64,000 nucleotides of DNA from Galeopsis tetrahit (lineage: Eukaryota; Streptophyta; Magnoliopsida; Lamiales; Lamiaceae): contig OY776131.1 in the NCBI GenBank assembly GCA_963675135.1, forward strand, positions 32,077,381 to 32,141,380, given 5' to 3'. The notes under the pieces are model-generated. The model did no database searches, was not told the origin of the DNA, and worked only from the letters and a program-made list of their open reading frames with translations. This document shows, in pieces, positions 46,101 to 57,457 of the stretch (positions within the stretch are counted from its first letter, which is position 1; each line of letters starts with the position of its first letter). The position numbers and the translations under genes are program-made.

Positions 46101-49100
46101 CGGTTAAGAACTTTGATGAATTGCTGCATAGGGCAGAAAAGTACCTCACTCTGGAGGAGGTTCGAAAAGCAAAGAGATTGGAGGTTAGGCCACAAGATCG
46201 AGAGAGAAGAAGAGACAGGGAAGGCCCCTCCAGACGACTTAGTCCAGAGGTCCCTCGGATCTCTGGATCAGCGAGAGATAGCAACCCCTCTGGAGGTCCC
46301 CGGTCTGGCCCTCGCGGGAGGTTTGAGAAATATACACCCTTGAGAATTGAACCTGCCGAAGTCCTGGAGGTAGCAGGAGATCATCCAGACTTGAAATTCC
46401 CGTATTCCAGAAGTCGAGGACCTCAGAAACCCAAATCAGATCGATTTTGCCGATTCCACAATGAATATGGGCATGATACAAATCAGTGTTACCACCTAAA
46501 AGATGAGATTGAGAGGATGATCCAAGCGGGCCATCTAAAAGAATTTATATTTAGAGATAGGCAGGGCCCTCGAGGGCAGAAGCGAAAAGAGCATGAGAGA
46601 AAACCAGAAGAGAAGGAAACCAGAGAGGCGGCTGAGGATATGCCTCCTCCACCACCAAAAAGAGGAGTAATCCACATGATTGTGGGAGGGCCAGCAGATG
46701 GAGATTCCTTCCGGAAGAGAAAACGGAATGTCCGAGCTCTAAAAGCAGAGCGAGGAAGCCAGTTAAGAGAAGTGGGGCGTATGACAGAGACGCCCAATAT
46801 CCGATTTGGGCCCGAAGATGTGAAAGGGGTTAAGGAAGATCACAATGATGCTCTGGTGATCACTACCGACATAGTTGGATTCGATGTTGCTCGAATCTTT
46901 GTAGATACGGGGAGTTCGGCTGACATTATGTTTTTCGAATGCTTCAAGAGAATGGAGCTGAGTGTGAAGTTGCGCCCTGTAGATACCTCTCTATATGGTT
47001 TCTCCGGAGGTGCTATCCAACCTCTGGGATCGGTAATGTTACAGGTAGGATTGGGGGACGCTCCAGCTCGGAAAGTCCACTTGGTGGAATTCCTTATTGT
47101 AGATATCCCCTCATCATACAATGTTGTGATGGGACGACCTAGCTTGAACCTCTTTCAGGCAATCATCTCTACATTTCATATGAAAATGAAATTCCCTACA
47201 GCTACAGGAGTGGGAGAAGTAAGAGGAGACCAGTACCAAGCACGGAAGTGCTATGCAGAGTCTGTGAAGATGGCGGACAAAGCCCTGACTAAGGGCCTGG
47301 AGCGGACGAAAGGAGATGACCCTGAGGTCAAGAGGAAGAAAGTAGATGGAACAACACCTGAACAGGTGAATGTTAAAACAGACGAGGAACTGATGAGTGT
47401 GGAGCTCTTCCCAGGGAAACTCGGCTTTGTTACTAAGATAGGTACCCAACTGGGGCCTGAACTCACAGAGAAGGTAATATTTACACTATGTTGAAATTCC
47501 GATATATTTGCATTTTCTCCAGCTGACATGACAGGAGTCCCTCCGGAGATAGCAATACATTGCCTTAATGTCGATCCAAAGGCAAGGCCCGTGAAACAGA
47601 AACTACGAAATTTCGGGATTGAGAAGAATAACATTGTGAAAGAAGAAGTCGAGAAGCTATTGAAAGCAGGGCATGTGGTGGAGGTCCAATTCCCAGAATG
47701 GCTCTCTAATGCCGTGCTAGTGCCTAAAGGGGGAGGAAAGTGGAGGATGTGCATCGATTTCAGGGACCTCAACAAGGCATGCCCCAAAGACCATTATCCG
47801 CTACCAAGAATAGACCAGCTAGTAGATGCAACTTCAGGCTTCGAGCTGCTAAGCATGATGGATGCATACCAAGGATACCACCAGATCCAACTGAACCCTG
47901 CAGATGTCTCCAAAGTGTGCTTCATAGCAGCCTGCGGAACATTCGGATATGTTCGGATGCCATTTGGATTAATCAATGCCGGAGCAACATATCAAAGGAT
48001 GGTCGATGCTGTCTTTCGAAGGCAGCTGGGAAGGAACATGGAGATATATGTAGATGATATGCTGGCTAAGAGTGTGAAAGCAGATCAACATGTGGAGGAT
48101 CTGGAGGAAATTTTCCAAGTAATTCGAGAGAACGGCATCAAGTTGAACCCAACCAAATGCTCTTTTGGAGTAAAATCAGGGAAGTTCCTCGGATATATGG
48201 TCACTCAAAGAGGTATAGAAGTGAATCCAGCCAAGGTGAAGGCTGTACTGGACATGCATCCACCAAGAAATATAAAGGAGCTCCAGACACTCAATGGGAG
48301 GATTACAGCATTGAGCAGATTCATAGCCAGATCTGCTGAAAAGAGTCATCCCTTCTTTAAAATTCTTAAGAAAGGGACCAAGTTTGAATGGAACGAAACG
48401 TGCCAAAAGGCCTTTGAAGACCTGAAGCATCATTTGTCTCAGTTGCCGAAGTTGATGAAACCTTCTCCAGGGGATACCCTCATTTTGTATCTCTCCGTAG
48501 GGGAATTCTCACTAAGCACCGCCTTAGTCAAAGAAGAGGGATCTCGGCAGCACCCTATTTATTATGTCAGTAAGGTCATTCAAGGGGCCGAAAATCGATA
48601 CTCAGAAATTGAGAAGGCTGCTCTAGCCGTGGTAGTTACGGCGCGAAGGCTGCGCCCATATTTCCTTTCTTACAAAATACTGGTCCGCACTAATTACTTG
48701 TTGAAACAGGTTATAGGGCGAGCAGACCTCTCCGGAAGGATGGTGACGTGGGCAATCGAGCTCCAAGAATATGACGTGGATTTCGAGCCTCGGAAGGCTA
48801 TAAAAGCCCAAGCTTTGTCAGATTTCATCCAAGAGTCGACCAAACCAGAGGAAGTCGAGGGATGGAAGGTGTATGTAGATGGCTCAGTGACCCTGAGCGG
48901 ATGCAGAGCAGGGATTGTGTTAATAGGCCCTCGAGGAGAGGACCTACAATTTGCAGTAAGGTTTCAATTCATGACCTCAAATAATGGAGCAGAGTACGAA
49001 GCTTTGATCAGAGGAATGGAGATGGCATTAGAATTGGGAGCTCCAAAGGTAACTCTATACTCAGACTCCCAATTAGTTATTCAGCAGGTGAACGGTGAAT

Positions 49101-50551
49101 ATGTAGCCAAAGATAGCAGGATGGCTGCCTATCTGGAACGAGCCAAAGAGATGATAGGCAAGTTCCAAGAGTGCGAGGTAGTCCAGATACCTCGAGAAAA
49201 GAACATGCAGGCGGATAGCCTCTCCAAACTCGCTAGCTCCACAGAGTTTGATGGACAGGGGACAGTAACTTTAGTAGTTGCAGAAAGAGAAACTCTGGAG
49301 AATCCCATTGGTTCCATTGAAGAGGAAGATGATTGGAGGAGGGATATATGGACGGAACTCACCAAGGGAGCAGATGCCCCTACCACCAGAGAGACCCGAG
49401 CCCTTCGGATTAGATATTGTATTATCGGAGGGCACTTATACAAGAAATCATTCACACACCCATATTTGAGGTGTGTATCAATTCGAGAAGCTATGTACAC
49501 ACTCAAAGAGATCCACGAAGGTGATGCAGCCAGTCATGAAGGATACAAAGCAGTGGTGAAGAAAGTTTTAAGGGCTGGATTATATTGGCCCTCCATGACA
49601 AAAGACGCTAGGGAATTTGTGAGAAAATGTGTCAAGTGTCAGAAAAATGGTCCATTGATAAGGACCCCTGCGGAAGAGATGGGAGCGATGCACTCTCCCT
49701 ATCCCTTTGCTAAGTGGGGAATCGACTTGGTAGGACCCTTCCCTCCAGCCTCTGGAGGGAGAAAATTTCTGATAGTAACAGTGGACTACTTTAGCAAATG
49801 GGTGGAAGCTGCTCCCCTGGCTACGATAGATGAAGAAAATGTGATTAAATTCTTGAAAAAACAAATTTGTTGTAGGTTCGGAGTACCCAGAATATTGGTC
49901 TCTGATAATGGAACACAGTTTAACGGCGAAAGCGTGCGAGGGTGGTGTGCAAGACTGAACATAATACAGAGATTCACCTCTGTAGCTCACCCTCAAGCTA
50001 ACGGACAAGTGGAGGTTACTAATCGAACAATAGTAGATGGAATTCGAACAAGGCTGACGAAAATAGGAGGAGGATGGGTGAATGAGTTAGACAATGTGCT
50101 ATGGTCATATAGAACTAGTCCGAAGACTACAACTGGAGAGTCCCCATTTCAGCTGGTCTACGGAGCTACGACGGTGATACCTCCAGAGGCCGTGTTACGA
50201 TCGCACCGAGTTGCCCAATTTGAAGAGCATCAGAATGAGAGATTGATGAGAGAGGCTCTAGACTTGATGGAAGAAGAAAGATAGATGGTTAGGGTACGTG
50301 CTGAAAGATATAAAAGCAGAATTAAAGCTGCATATGACCGAAGGGTGATCCCGAGGTCCTTCAGAGAGGGGGACCTGGTGCTAAGAAGAGCGGACGCCCT
50401 GAAGAATACAGGAAAACTGGAGCCCAACTGGGAGGGACCTTATAAAATTACACAGGTGCTGAAAGGAGGAGCATATAGACTGCAGAGTATGGAAGGGGTC
50501 GACATAGCTAGACCCTGGAACGTTTGCCATTTGAAAAGATTCTTTATTTGA
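43190..50551 (+). pseudogene. Tat retrotransposon gag-pro-pol polyprotein, interrupted
   Basis: Frame 43190-43710 continues at 45475 after the solo LTR and one TSD copy, to 50551: about 1,865 codons. Order: Gag N-terminus (MGGGNKTSTSGKK), retrotransposon gag domain (45660-46200), knuckle CRFHNEYGHDTNQC (about 46448), protease DTGSSAD (46904), reverse transcriptase with YVDD (48047-48058), a first RNase H without the usual Asp (RTNYLLKQV), a second RNase H (NNGAEYEALIRG, SDSQLVIQQV), then integrase with an HHCC finger and DDE residues at 49724, 49904 and 50012. TGA at 47492 and TAG at 50282 interrupt an otherwise continuous frame. Confidence 0.95.
43711..45469 (+). mobile_element. Solo LTR inserted in gag
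   Basis: 1,759 bp beginning TGTAATATCCCG and ending GGGGCGTGACA, flanked by GATGC at 43706-43710 and 45470-45474. There is no internal coding region, so this is a solo LTR left by LTR-LTR recombination. Termini resemble Tekay/Del chromoviruses. It contains G-rich repeats (GAAGAGAGATC/GAAGAGAGGTC, 44820-44985) and a TA microsatellite (43777-43802). It is homologous to 10870-11296. Confidence 0.9.
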
Positions 50552-50874
50552 AGACAGTGTAAGGTCTTGAGACCATCTATGACTTTTGTTTTGTGATTTT
50601 TTGCATTGATTCATGTTTTGTTCGATGTATTTTGTGGCTTTACCGGAGCTCTTTTTCCCTCTCTACGGGTTTCCCCTTTGGGGTTTTTCCGTAAAGAGGT
50701 TTTTAATGAGACCGGCGTAGGTTATCTATGGCCTATGTTGAAAATTGACAATAAATCAATGAAGTCTTATCCCTTTTTTGAAGAAAGAGTTATTCAGAAT
50801 TATTGTGTCTTGATTATTTTTCCCATGTTTGAATATGTGATGTATGAATATAACAATAGCGAGTGCGAGAAATG
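50552..50874 (+). other. Start of the Tat 3' noncoding region
   Basis: Noncoding sequence between the pol stop and the tandem array; no motif recognised. Confidence 0.5.
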
Positions 50875-51985
50875 CTCAGAGGCCTAGAGGCCGAGGTGCT
50901 CCAGAGAGCCCTCACCTTACTCGGGGCCCAAGTGGGTTACTGGAATGAGAAGATTTTGTGAATGAAAAATCTTTAAGAGTGAGAGACACTCAGAGGCCTA
51001 GAGGCCGAGGTGCTCCAGAGAGCCCTCACTTTACTCGAGACCCAAGTGGGTTACTGAAATGAGAAGATTTTATGAACTAAAATCTTTTAAGAATAAGAGT
51101 GAGAGACACTCAGAAGCCTAGAGGCCGAGGTGCTCCAGAGAGCCCTCACTTTACTCGAGACCCAAGTGGGTTACTGAAATGAGAAGATTTTATGAACTAA
51201 AATCTTTTAAGAATAAGAGTGAGAGACACTCAGAGGCCTAGAGGCCGAGGTGCTCCAGAGAGCCCTCACTTTACTCGAGACCCAAGTGGGTTACTGAAAT
51301 GAGAAGATTTTATGAACTAAAATATTTTAAGAATAAGAGTGAGAGACACTCAGAAGCCTAGAGGCCGAGGTGCTCCAGAGAGCCCTCACTTTACTCGAGA
51401 CCCAAGTGGGTTACTAAAATGAGAAGATTTTATGAACTAAAATCTTTTAAGAATAAGAGTGAGAGACACTCAGAGGCCTAGAGGCCGAGGTGCTCCAGAG
51501 AGCCCTCACTTTACTCGAGACCCAAGTGGGTTACTAAAATGAAAAGACTTTATGAATTAAAAGTGGGTTACTGAAATGAAAAGATTTTATGAACTAAAAT
51601 CTTTTAAGAATAAGAGTGAGAGACACTCAGAGGCCTAGAGGCCGAGGTGCTCCAGAGAGCCCTCACTTTACTCGAGACCCAAGTGGGTTACTAAAATGAA
51701 AAGACTTTATGAATTAAAAGTGGGTTACTGAAATGAGAAGATTTTATGAATTAAAATCTTTTAAGAATAAGAGTGAGAAACACTCAGAGGCCTAGAGGCC
51801 AAGGTGCTCCAGAGAGCCCTCATCTTAGTTGAAACCCAAGAAGGTTAACTAATGAAAGGAGAAGATTTTTGCGAATCAAAGCCTTTCAAATACAAGAAAG
51901 TGAAAAGGAAGAGAAAGGCGTAGAGGCTTAGAAAACCAAGGCCCTCCAGAAAGCCCTCACCATACTTGAGAACTACAAGGACTAG
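50875..51985 (+). repeat. Tandem array of about 120-bp units in the Tat 3' region
   Basis: Units starting CTCAGAGGCCTAGAGGCCG recur near 50876, 50989, 51109, 51229, 51349, 51469, 51627 and 51784, with a last degenerate copy near 51910. Four consecutive steps are exactly 120 bp and nearly identical; two units carry an extra partial copy of about 38 bp. Tandem repeats in this hypervariable region of Tat elements are known as a source of plant satellites. Confidence 0.95.
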
Positions 51986-52558
51986 ATAATGAAGAAAACA
52001 GGTTTTATGATCCAGGAGTCAAGAGAAGAGGGAGGATGATCCCCCACAACCAAGTCACCTGAAATAAAAAAACTATACAGCCGAGAAATAATTCCAGCAT
52101 AGCCTACAAGACCAACAAAAAGGGGGGGAAGAGAACACACTTCCAACACATTCCTTGCTGATCTTGTAAGCTACTCATGCAAGAAAGAAAAAGACAACAA
52201 AACATGCAACATCAAGCTAATGTGATTACTACAAAAAGCCCCCACATATCCAGGAGTGTGGGGTCCCCTATAAAGTATGAAGAGCAAATGTTATGAGCAG
52301 AAAATAAAGAGTGTAGCAAAACAAGAGAAAAGTAAATTGTTTGTGGTGATCATAAATATGAAATTTAAACTGCTTTTTCAGCAGCAGCTTCCTCAGCAAC
52401 AGTCCCCTCGACCTCAACTCCTTCAGCTCCTCCAACAACGCCCTCCTCTGCAGCAATATGGTTGCTAGATCCTCCGCCCTCCTCCGGACCCGCTGTAACT
52501 TCCTTGGTACCAGCAACGCCAGTCCCTCCATCTACCGCGGTCGTCACGGCCGGAACGG
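51986..52558 (-). other. Tat 3' noncoding region and apparent tail of the antisense gene
   Basis: About 52370-52560 on the minus strand has an Ala/Gly/Glu-rich open frame (SVPAVTTAVDGGTGVAGT...) one frame away from the antisense gene's stop at 52561. It looks like the gene's original C-terminus after a frameshift. The rest is noncoding. Confidence 0.45.
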
Positions 52559-52560
52559 AG

Positions 52561-54532
52561 TCATAAGGATAAACCAGACGCTCCAGAGTCTTTTAGCTCG
52601 GCCATACCTATCTTGACAGCCTGCAGCTTGGCGATGGCCTGGCCCATTCCGGGTAGCCACCAAGGACTATCAGGGCTCTCTTTAGGATCCCCCAAGAATT
52701 TTGGAGGAGTAGCAAGACGATCCAAATGGAACCCGCGAGAGTAAGTTCCATCAAACCCCGGGGCTGAATGCTCGGCGATGGCATTGCTGAAGCCGTGGTC
52801 GATGAAGTGAGGGATATGCGGCCCCATGGCACAGAGGAAGCTCGAGCTCTTCAGGAAGCTGGACAGCCACTGAGTATGAAGAGTTTCCAAGAACTCTTGG
52901 CCCAAGGAGGAAGTGAACAGGGACTTAATGCAGGCTTGCACTCCAACATCCGGCAGCTCGCGCTCCATCCGTCCCACCTCCTGCACCAGATATTTAATCC
53001 TAGCTGCATCCTGCTTGCTTTGAGTCTGTAAGAGAGACAACTCCTCGGATAGAGCTTGAGCTCGCTTGTGAGCTTTGTCCTTAGTGATATCCTTGAGGGA
53101 CGACTGGAAAGAGGACGCTTCGGCCCGGAGAAGTTCAAGCTCAGCCACCATCTCGATACCTTGATCGAGTATCTTAGCATCATAAGTAAGGCCGAGCTAT
53201 AGAAGAAAAAGGAAAAAATGTTTGAGACATGAAGAAAGTAAAAGATTGTGAAAATAGGAAATAATCTAAAATACCTCTGAGAAAAGTTGAGCCCCATGGA
53301 GCAGTTGATCCTCAGGAAGGGGCGAGTCGGATAAGGCAGTGTTGGAGGGAGCAGGACATCGATCGATGAGGCGATGGAGAGGCTCGTATACAACAGAAGC
53401 AGGGGCTCCCTTCTCGGCAAGAGTATGGATCGCTTTTCCCTTCTTCTTCTTGGAGGTGCCACAATCAGCGAAGAAGGCGTTAGCAGCTGAGCGGGTTCTT
53501 TTAGCAACTGAACCTGGGACCTGAGTGGAAGAGCTAGGGAGGGGAGGAATTTTTGAAGAACCCTCTGGAGCCGGAGTCTTTGCAGAGCTCTCGAGAGCGG
53601 GAGACGGAGGAGCCTTTGGGGGATCTTCTGGACAAAATAACACAGGGGTCTTTACTATGCTGAGAGCAGGAGCATCCCGGGAGATGTGAGTTAGCCAACT
53701 CATCGCTGCAAACAACCAAGAAGATGCTTAGGATACATGAAAATAGCCACATACGAGAAGTAAAATACGAGAATGAAAGATTTTTTACCATCTTGGGGAT
53801 CTAAAGGAAAATCTTGAGGACAAAAGCCGAAATGGGAGAGGATGCGAGGATTTTTGCAAATGCCAATAATATCGAAATAGTCGTGCGAATGGATGTGAGT
53901 ATTGAGATTGCTCATAATAGTGTGATTGGAAACAGAGTAAGCTTTCAGAGGAGGAGGAATTACTCCGGGATTGTGGAATAACCAATCCCCGTGAGGAAAT
54001 GGCCAATCAGTGGGACTTGTAACAAAAAAATAAAATTTCGCCAAGATGAGTCTTCTTCATGGAGTTTTTTCAGGAATTTACAAACACGGGACCTTCGCCC
54101 ACTAACATAGAAAAAACCATCATTCACCTTACAAGAATGTTGGCTCAGAAATAGTTCGGCAGTCGGGTCGCCCCCATTCCCTTTCACCAAGATGAAAAAG
54201 CCTATCATGGTACAGATAGCATTCGGAGTAAACTGGTTCAGAGGAATCTGCATGCGGGTTGATATGGCAGCCAAATAGGGGTGGATCGGAAATCGCAGTC
54301 CTGCCCTAAGATGTGCTTCGAAAAAAGCAAGGGTTCGGGGCTGGGAGATATCTGGGCGTTCATTTAAGCGAGGAGCGCGAAAGGCGTACTCCGACGGAAA
54401 ACCATAGGCATGAGCAAGATTAACTAGGTGGGCATGGTTGATTTGGGAAGCAAGGGAAATCCTATTCTCCGGACTCCCCATCAGAGAGGGAGTCACTTCG
54501 GAGGAGTTTTGGCTAGCAAGGGGATTTGACAT
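52561..54532 (-). pseudogene. Antisense 'putative gypsy-type transposase' gene of the Tat element
   Basis: The gene starts MSNPLASQNSSEVTP at 54532 and resembles the plant family annotated as 'transposase (putative) gypsy type' (PF04195), known as antisense extra ORFs in some Tat elements; its function is unknown. Exons with GT/AG borders: 54532-53789, 53705-53275 and 53196-52561. Exon 1 needs a frame change at a run of seven A (54024-54030), after which it reads TSPTDWPFPHGDWLFHNPG. Exon 2 has a Pro/Ser-rich linker and a Lys cluster (TSKKKKGKA) like a nuclear signal. Exon 3 has coiled-coil-like heptads (ELLRAEASSFQSSLKD). One lost base explains the break; a sequencing error is possible. Confidence 0.75.
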
Positions 54533-54998
54533 TGATTTACAGTGCTAATAAAAGAAGAAAAAAAAAAGATAGCTGGGTTACCTTGAGTGGAAGAACTATG
54601 GAATCAACCGAGACGGCCGGCGACGGCGAGAACTTGGGAGGAAGAGCACCGGAGAAGAAAAATGAAGACGACGAGAAATTTTTGGGAAGAATGAAGTTTG
54701 AAGAGAGAAGAGAGGAAAAGGGGGTGGTTGCGTGAAGTAAATGAAGAGAGATAGGGGGAAGAATCGATAATTTTTCTCGGGAGGATAACAAAGGGGAGAG
54801 AAAAGTGATCGCGTGGAGCCCACGCGCGGAAGCCGAAAAGTCTCCCAGAATTGGAGGCGGGAAAAGCCTTTGGAAGAGGACTTGTTTTGAAACTTCCTCT
54901 CCGAAGCAGGAACAATACACGTCTCTCCAGAAAGACCTTCGTACTTAGTTCTAAGAAAATTTTCTACTCTCACAAAAGATGTCCTCCTTTTACGAGAG

Positions 54999-55012
54999 TA
55001 GGGGGGAGTAGA
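54999..55012 (+). other. Polypurine tract of the Tat element
   Basis: GTAGGGGGGAGTAGA lies directly before the 3' LTR start at 55013, the position used to prime plus-strand DNA synthesis. Confidence 0.8.
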
Positions 55013-55738
55013 TGATGCGGCCTAAAAATGTCACCTAATAAGGAGTCGACACGTGTATGAATGATAGGATTGAGAAGAAAGGATTGAATCATCTAGTGTT
55101 CTCTGGATAAAGAATCCTCTCTAGAGGTCTCTCTGGAGGGAGCTTCGTCTGGAGATGAATATCAGAATCAAACAGTCTTAACATGAGATCGTGGGTCGTA
55201 AATATAGGAGACTCCCGCCATTTTCGCTCCAGACTTGATAAAAGGAAGACCTTGTCCTCCTTTATCTTAGGAAAATAGGTCCATTAAGATGGAATGCTGC
55301 CGAGTCTTCAGGAAGTGGAGAGAAGGGAGGACTTGGTCCCTTCAGCAGGGCCGAGTCTCACGGGCAGCTCCGAAATAAGAGGAAGGCTTGACTTCCTCTC
55401 CAGAAGATATCTCTATAAATAGGTAAATTCGAAGATATTTCCAGGTTAGACACTCATACACTACAAACTTGATATACTGAATATAAAACGTTTTTCTGAG
55501 ATTCTTTGAGAACTATTTTGAGATATCAAGGATCTTGAGATCCTTGGAAGATATTGATAAGCCCTATACTGACTTAGGCATCGGAGTATCCACACCGGAC
55601 TCCCCTCCGGTGTGTTCTTTGCAGGTTCTCGAAGATTCGGAGGAAAGGCAGCATATTTTGAGCGATTGTACGTGTTCGAAGAGTGAGACATCCAATCCGG
55701 AGGACACATAATCCTCCCGTGCAAATTTTGGCACATCA
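55013..55738 (+). repeat. 3' LTR of the Tat element
   Basis: 726 bp, same length and termini as the 5' LTR. It is followed directly by the TSD ACGTC. Confidence 0.95.
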
Positions 55739-56177
55739 ACGTCGATTATATATTATTGACGGTGTTCGATATACTATAATTTTTAAAGAAATAACATAAT
55801 TTTAAAATATAGAGATGTAATTTTTTTCACGATATTAATGGTGGTGAAGAATCTGTGATGCTTATCAAAGAACATAGTTAACAAATATTTTTTTTTCTTC
55901 TCTTTTAGAGTCTTCTAAGAGAATTCGGTGAAATCTCTACTTTTTAGAAGAGATTTTGATTAGTGAAATTTATTTATATTTTTTAAAGAGAATCCAACGA
56001 AATCCATAGAGTATTAAAATCAATAGATTGTTGAATACCTAAAGATTTTTAAAGACTTTTTAAAATCCGCATTGAATACCTCAAAATTTTGAAAGACTTT
56101 TAAAAATTCGGATTGAATACCCCCAGATTTTAAAAGTCCAAAAAAATTCAATAGAATCTCAATTGAATACACCCCCC

Positions 56178-56899
56178 TGAAACAAAGGTGTCTCATATAT
56201 ACTCCCTCCCGTTTCTTTAATTAATGTACTTTGTTTTTTTCAATTTTTTAAAATACTTATTCTGCATATTTTTTTCTCAAATATTCTCATTTTCCATTTA
56301 TTCATTTTTCACAAATATTTTTTACAAATTATTCTCATAATTATCTATTTTAGTACAGTAATATTTTTCGAAATTAACACTTTTTATGTTATTTTCTCTA
56401 CATTCAAAGCTACATTCGTTATCAAAAAAAAAAAAAAAAAATTATATACAAATGGGTACATGTTTTGTAAATATATCACTATGTGTTTATGGGCGCTCAT
56501 TTTGCCGTTGGGTTAGGAGCTTTTTTCGTTATATTTTAAATGCAATTAATATATGTGCTACATTTCCAGTTTTTTCTTCTTTAATTTATTTAATTTAAAC
56601 TTGATTTCTTATTTGATAATTGATAACACACATACATTTTATATTTTTTTCAATATAAATATTATAAAATATCTTGTTATCAATAATTATGTTTTGAATG
56701 CAATTAATGTATATATGTGTTATATTTTCAATTTTTTCTTCCTTAATTTATTTAATTTACACTTGACTACTTATTTGATAATTGGTAACAAACATACATT
56801 TTATATTTTTTCAATACAAATATTATAAATATGTTATATATCTTATTTCGTATACTTTAAAATATTAAATATTAATTATATATTCCATTCACTCAATTA
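56178..56899. other. AT-rich DNA with a direct repeat
   Basis: An orphan Stowaway left end (ACTCCCTCCCGTTTC) lies at 56202. A roughly 165-bp AT-rich segment near 56538-56660 (AATGCAATTAAT, TTTGATAATTG, CATACATTTTATATTTTTT) is repeated near 56697-56820. No gene. Confidence 0.5.
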
Positions 56900-57198
56900 T
56901 ATATTCCATTCGCCGATGATTTTACCGAGGGCCCACTAACCCTCCGTAATTTTAATTGACGTATCAAACTTTGCAAGGGCCCACTACTTCAGAAATTTTC
57001 AAATTTAAATTCCCTTGCCAATATTCTTGGGAATGGCAAGGGATTTAGTTTCCCTTGACATTTAGCAAGGATTTTTTCTTCCCTTGGTATTTTCCCTTGC
57101 CCATTCAATCCCTAGGCAAATCTCTCGCCATTTGTAAGAGATTTATTTTCCTCGATAATTTCCCTTGCGATCTGAGCCAAATTTTGTAGTGTATAGCA
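56900..57198 (-). mobile_element. CACTA-type transposon end
   Basis: Read on the minus strand from 57198, the sequence starts CACTACAAAATTTGGCTC and is followed by several GGCAAGGGA/CAAGGGAAA subterminal repeats in both orientations, typical of CACTA elements. The opposite end was not recognised, so this is a fragment or a diverged element. Confidence 0.65.
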
Positions 57199-57457
57199 AC
57201 CTAGACAATTTTTTTTTTAAAAATGCTACTAAGGTTATTTCAGACCATTTTACCCTTCATTCTCAATTCTGGCCACAATCCACACGCCTGTCTTCTCCCC
57301 CACTTGCAGTCAAACCAGTCTGCAAAATATATTAGTACTTCCTCTTTTTGCCATTATCAGGAGGCCATCATATCAAAGGTAGCGTGTGTCAATCCTTATT
57401 TCGCCATTATCAAAAGCTTTCATTCAAATTTCAAATTTGATTTCATCACTATAACTA

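Larger units (their letters stand above)
42401..55738 (+). mobile_element. Tat-lineage Ty3/gypsy LTR retrotransposon, young, nested
   Basis: Two 726-bp LTRs (TGATGCGG...CACATCA) flank a primer-binding site, gag-pro-pol, a 3' tandem array, an antisense gene and a polypurine tract. ACGTC is duplicated at 42396-42400 and 55739-55743. A hand comparison of the LTRs finds about 8 differences (about 98.9% identity). The second RNase H with NNGAEYEALIRG, the gag CRFH-type knuckle and the antisense gene point to the Tat lineage. Two internal stops and a solo-LTR insertion in gag inactivate it. Confidence 0.95.
41869..56177. mobile_element. PIF/Harbinger derivative interrupted by a Tat retrotransposon
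   Basis: The outermost bases are inverted repeats: GTGTATTCAATTGAGATTCT at the left and the same with one change on the complement at the right (near 56137-56170), preceded by GGAGC or GGGGG. The left flank is TAA and the right flank TGA, an imperfect 3-bp duplication for a PIF-type element. Without the retrotransposon it is about 970 bp. A decayed PIF transposase C-terminus lies at 42070-42400. Confidence 0.7.

Noticed and set aside
47475..47523. Possible 49-nt intron around the TGA at 47492
   Set aside because: GT and AG borders exist, but removal would shift the frame, and the residues after the TGA (NSDIFAFSPADM) are conserved pol sequence, so a nonsense codon is the simpler explanation.
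50606..50887. 93-codon open frame after pol
   Set aside because: Lies in the noncoding 3' region of the Tat element; no motif.
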